Source: Candidatus Omnitrophota bacterium
GTDB lineage: Bacteria > Omnitrophota > Gorgyraeia > Aquiviventales > Aquiviventaceae
Assembly (NCBI GenBank): GCA_020057015.1
Contig: JAGVGS010000057.1
Coordinates: forward strand, 1 to 8,698
Length of the DNA stretch: 8,698 nucleotides
Direction of reading: 5' to 3'
This document shows positions 7,213 to 8,698 of this stretch, in pieces (the first letter of the stretch is position 1; each line of letters opens with the position of its first letter). The notes beneath the pieces were generated by a model that saw only the letters and a program-made list of their open reading frames with translations, was not told where the DNA came from and made no database searches. The translations under genes and the position numbers were made by a program.

Positions 7213-8154
7213 TTAGAGCGCCTCGATGACCGCGCGCACCAGCAGCGGGATGAGCAGCTCGTGGTGCCCGGTGATGTGCACGGCGCGCCCGCCCAGCAAG
7301 GTGGGCCGCTTGAGCACGTTTTCTGAGGGCCGATAATGGCGGATCATGTCGAAGTTAAACGCGGTAAAGTCCTGCACGCGGTGTCCCAGGTTGCGGGCCA
7401 TGGAGACGGTCTTCAAGAACACTTCAGGCAAAATCACATTGGAGCCGAGGTTCCCCACGACGCCGCCTTGCCCCAGGGTAGCGGTCACCGCAGCCAGCCG
7501 GCGGAAATCCGTCAGCGATGTCTGGCCGATCGCCGCCCCGTCGGCAGTGGCCTGTTGATGGATGATGTCCGTGCCCAGGGCCACGTGCACGGTGGCCGGC
7601 ACCCCCAGCGCCTGGCAGGTCGCCAACAGGCTCAAACGCCGATGCGGCAGCCGGTGCTTGTTGATCATCGCCCCGACCGCTTCCCCCAGCCCGAGGCCCT
7701 TCTTGGCCCCTGCGGCAATTGCCCCATTGAGAAAGCGGTGGGTTTCTTCGGCCATACCGAAGGAGCCATCGGCCAGCGCCTCAGCCACATCTTCCGATGT
7801 GCAGCCCATAAACGCCAGCTCAAAGTCGTGGATAATCCCAGCACCGTTCATGGCGATTGCGGTCACCACGCGGCGGCGGATCAGCTCAATCAGGAGGGGG
7901 CTTAAGCCCACCTTGATAACGTGCGCGCCGAACATGAACAGGACCGGCTTCTTGCAATGATGCGCGGCCACGATGGCATCCACCACCGTTTGCAACTCAT
8001 TGACCGCCAGGATCTTCGGGAGAGACTCGTAGAACTGCCGGAAGGAGCCGCCTTTGCGGCACATTCTCGCGAAGGCGTGGAATGCGACCTTGCTTTTGCG
8101 AGACCCGGCGGGGTAGGTTTTGAGCTTGCTGACGTCTAAAACCGGGGTTGGCAC
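7213..8154 (-). CDS. Deoxyhypusine synthase-like protein of unknown function, first gene of the KDO operon
   Basis: A 313-residue cytoplasmic protein that I place by eye in the deoxyhypusine synthase-like superfamily. FMFGAHVIKVGLSPLLIELI (73-92), then TAIAMNGAGIIHDFE (98-112), resembles the NAD-binding first half of that fold. GNLGSNVILPE (234-244) and the C-terminal HITGHHELLIPLLVRAV resemble its last strand and helix. Lys282 (NVLKRPT) lies near where the catalytic Lys of deoxyhypusine synthase would fall, but the alignment is uncertain. Bacteria lack eIF5A, so hypusine formation is unlikely; some bacterial relatives make homospermidine. The substrate here is unknown. GTG 8154 is the first possible start, because an in-frame TAG lies four codons upstream, and the LKTYP..SRKSKV segment that I recall as conserved begins at residue 11. 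No Shine-Dalgarno exists, because the promoter lies directly upstream. It ends 1 bp before the kinase gene, so a role with the LPS genes is inferred from context only. Confidence 0.8.
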   Translation of the reverse strand: MPTPVLDVSKLKTYPAGSRKSKVAFHAFARMCRKGGSFRQFYESLPKILAVNELQTVVDAIVAAHHCKKPVLFMFGAHVIKVGLSPLLIELIRRRVVTAIAMNGAGIIHDFELAFMGCTSEDVAEALADGSFGMAEETHRFLNGAIAAGAKKGLGLGEAVGAMINKHRLPHRRLSLLATCQALGVPATVHVALGTDIIHQQATADGAAIGQTSLTDFRRLAAVTATLGQGGVVGNLGSNVILPEVFLKTVSMARNLGHRVQDFTAFNFDMIRHYRPSENVLKRPTLLGGRAVHITGHHELLIPLLVRAVIEAL

Positions 8155-8160
8155 CCCCGG
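8142..8160. repeat. Perfect dyad around the GTG start of the operon
   Basis: CCGGGG (8155-8160 on the minus strand) and CCCCGG (8142-8147) form a perfect 6-bp inverted repeat with a 7-nt centre that contains the GTG start (8152-8154), followed by TTTT. Given the promoter at 8161-8189, transcription should start at about 8154, so the first arm would not be in the RNA. It is therefore better read as a possible DNA operator over the start site than as an RNA hairpin. Confidence 0.4.
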
Positions 8161-8189
8161 ATTCTAGCAGAGGCTCCTCAGAGTGTCAA
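8161..8189 (-). promoter_or_regulatory. Strong sigma-70-type promoter of the KDO operon
   Basis: On the minus strand TTGACA (8184-8189) and TAGAAT (8161-8166) are separated by exactly 17 bp, an 11/12 match to the sigma-70 consensus. The predicted transcription start, 7 nt past the -10, is 8154, the G of the GTG start codon, so the operon mRNA is predicted to be leaderless. A second TTGACA lies 22 bp upstream (8206-8211). Confidence 0.8.
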
Positions 8190-8205
8190 TCCGGCAGGGC
8201 TATTG

Positions 8206-8260
8206 TGTCAATGATTCGTGAAGTTGTCTGGTGTTCATAGTTCGTGAACTGTCCGGTTGT
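8206..8260. repeat. Tandem ~26-bp repeat resembling a mobile-element end
   Basis: Two imperfect direct copies, 8206-8231 and 8232-8256, share TTCGTGAA followed by TGTCYGG; the first 19 positions match at 14. A third partial unit, TGTCAAT at 8184-8190, repeats the head of the first copy. Repeated subterminal units beginning with TGT are seen at ends of IS21-like elements, but no transposase sequence is present and no inverted partner was found in the window. It may be a relic end or a binding-site array. Confidence 0.35.
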
Positions 8261-8386
8261 GGGTAATAAGGTCTTGTTTTTCTACCGCGCGAGTGTACGC
8301 ATGCAAAGGGCGCCCTGTGGCCTGAAAGCGGCCAAGGGTATGCGGTCCATAGCCGATGCTGGAGTTATCCTCAGGTATTTTCGAAG
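8261..8386. other. Intergenic stretch with no recognised feature
   Basis: This lies between the tandem repeat and the end of the broken small gene. The only open frames are under 35 codons (for example ATG at 8301, plus strand) and show no family features or ribosome site. Small GGCC/GGCC hairpin potential occurs near 8319-8333. With 8155-8260 it makes up the gene-free region upstream of the operon. Confidence 0.5.
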
Positions 8387-8600
8387 CTAGGACTTTCGCC
8401 ATCGAGCCTTGGCTGCTCGACGGGCAATGTCACGACGTCGCCTTGGAGAGAGACGCTTAGCCCTTGCCCAGCCCCCTTTAAGCCCCCCCAAGTCGTCCTA
8501 GGGTCACGGCGGCGGGGTTCTTTTCTTTCGTGGTCTGCCCCACGATAGAGGCGACAAGCTGGTTCAGATCGGCAGGCTTTTTGCTTGAGCGGTTAGGCAT
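8387..8600 (-). pseudogene. Small basic conserved protein (LGRLGGLKGG...RAAKARW type), interrupted by a +1 G
   Basis: ATG 8600 opens a 40-codon frame that stops at TAA (8478-8480) just after LGRLGG. A run of seven Gs (minus strand; 8483-8489) lies there. Reading it as six Gs restores a frame of 70 residues ending at TAG (8387-8389), with LGGLKGGWARAKRLSP and then DIARRAAKARWRKS. This is the conserved C-terminus I recall from short bacterial proteins of unknown function, sometimes annotated as histone-like. The N-terminal half (SSKKPADLNQLVASIVGQTT) also fits that family. The very basic C-terminus suggests nucleic-acid binding, by inference only. The break could be a true mutation, a homopolymer read error, or slippage-dependent expression. 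Promoter-like boxes sit directly before the ATG, with no Shine-Dalgarno. Confidence 0.75.
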
Positions 8601-8606
8601 ATATTT

Positions 8607-8634
8607 AGTATGCCATGCTCAAATTAGTTTGCAA
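8607..8634 (-). promoter_or_regulatory. Candidate promoter of the small basic protein gene
   Basis: On the minus strand TTGCAA (8629-8634) and CATACT (8607-8612) are 16 bp apart, with an extended -10 (TGGCATACT). The predicted start, 7 nt past the -10, is 8600, the A of the ATG. The 10-mer ATGGCATACT also forms the -10 region of the helix-turn-helix gene (1317-1326). Confidence 0.45.
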
Positions 8635-8698
8635 GCGGTGCTGTCAGTTGGTGGGACGGTTAAGACGTGCTCTATCTTGCCGTTCTAGTCTAGTACTA

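Noticed and set aside
8301..8390. 29-codon plus-strand frame near the tandem repeat, considered as a transposase start
   Set aside because: Too short, no ribosome site and no transposase motif.
8402..8421. TCGAGC/GCTCGA hairpin
   Set aside because: It lies within the basic C-terminal coding part of the small gene and has no T tract, so it is not a terminator.
8635..8698. Possible tRNA or other RNA gene at the right edge
   Set aside because: No cloverleaf or T-loop motif is visible; the CTAGTCTAGTACTA end is only a short simple repeat.

Overview
The window is GC-rich DNA from a Gram-negative bacterium. Every gene I can support lies on the minus strand, and all but two small ones belong to lipopolysaccharide (KDO/heptose/lipid A) synthesis. 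The gene order (deoxyhypusine-synthase-like gene, rfaE1-type kinase, kdsB, pyrG, kdsA, kdsD, kdsC) and the small accessory proteins suggest a deep-branching lineage such as Omnitrophota, Nitrospirota or a deltaproteobacterial relative. That placement is an inference from style, not a computed result.

Layout in transcription order, right to left. At 8387-8600 there is a 70-residue basic protein gene broken by one extra base in a run of seven Gs, with its own promoter-like boxes. The stretch 8155-8386 has no gene; it carries a tandem ~26-bp repeat that looks like a mobile-element end, and then a near-perfect sigma-70 promoter. That promoter drives a tight seven-gene operon (8154 to 1443). Its genes are a deoxyhypusine synthase-like protein of unknown function, a heptose-7-phosphate kinase (HldA/RfaE1), KdsB, PyrG, KdsA, KdsD and KdsC. 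Gaps run from 19 bp down to three consecutive 4-bp ATGA overlaps. A 150-bp AT-rich gap follows, then a small excisionase-family helix-turn-helix gene with a strong Shine-Dalgarno and a terminator. Last comes a lipid A acyltransferase (LpxL/HtrB family) with its own promoter, which runs off the left edge.

How the genes work together: KdsD makes arabinose-5-phosphate, KdsA condenses it with PEP to KDO-8-phosphate, and KdsC removes the phosphate. PyrG supplies CTP and KdsB makes CMP-KDO, the activated sugar added to lipid A precursor. The acyltransferase acts on KDO-bearing lipid A, and the kinase feeds the heptose of the inner core.

The most unusual signals are regulatory. For three of the four promoters I can draw, the predicted transcription start falls on or within about 5 nt of the start codon, so these mRNAs would be leaderless or nearly so; only the helix-turn-helix gene has a normal leader. 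Other points are an Asp at the position that defines metal versus non-metal KdsA, the frameshifted small gene, the unexplained deoxyhypusine-synthase-like protein heading the operon, and an operon promoter whose -35 box sits in repeat-like sequence. I see no RNA genes, CRISPR arrays or complete insertion sequences.
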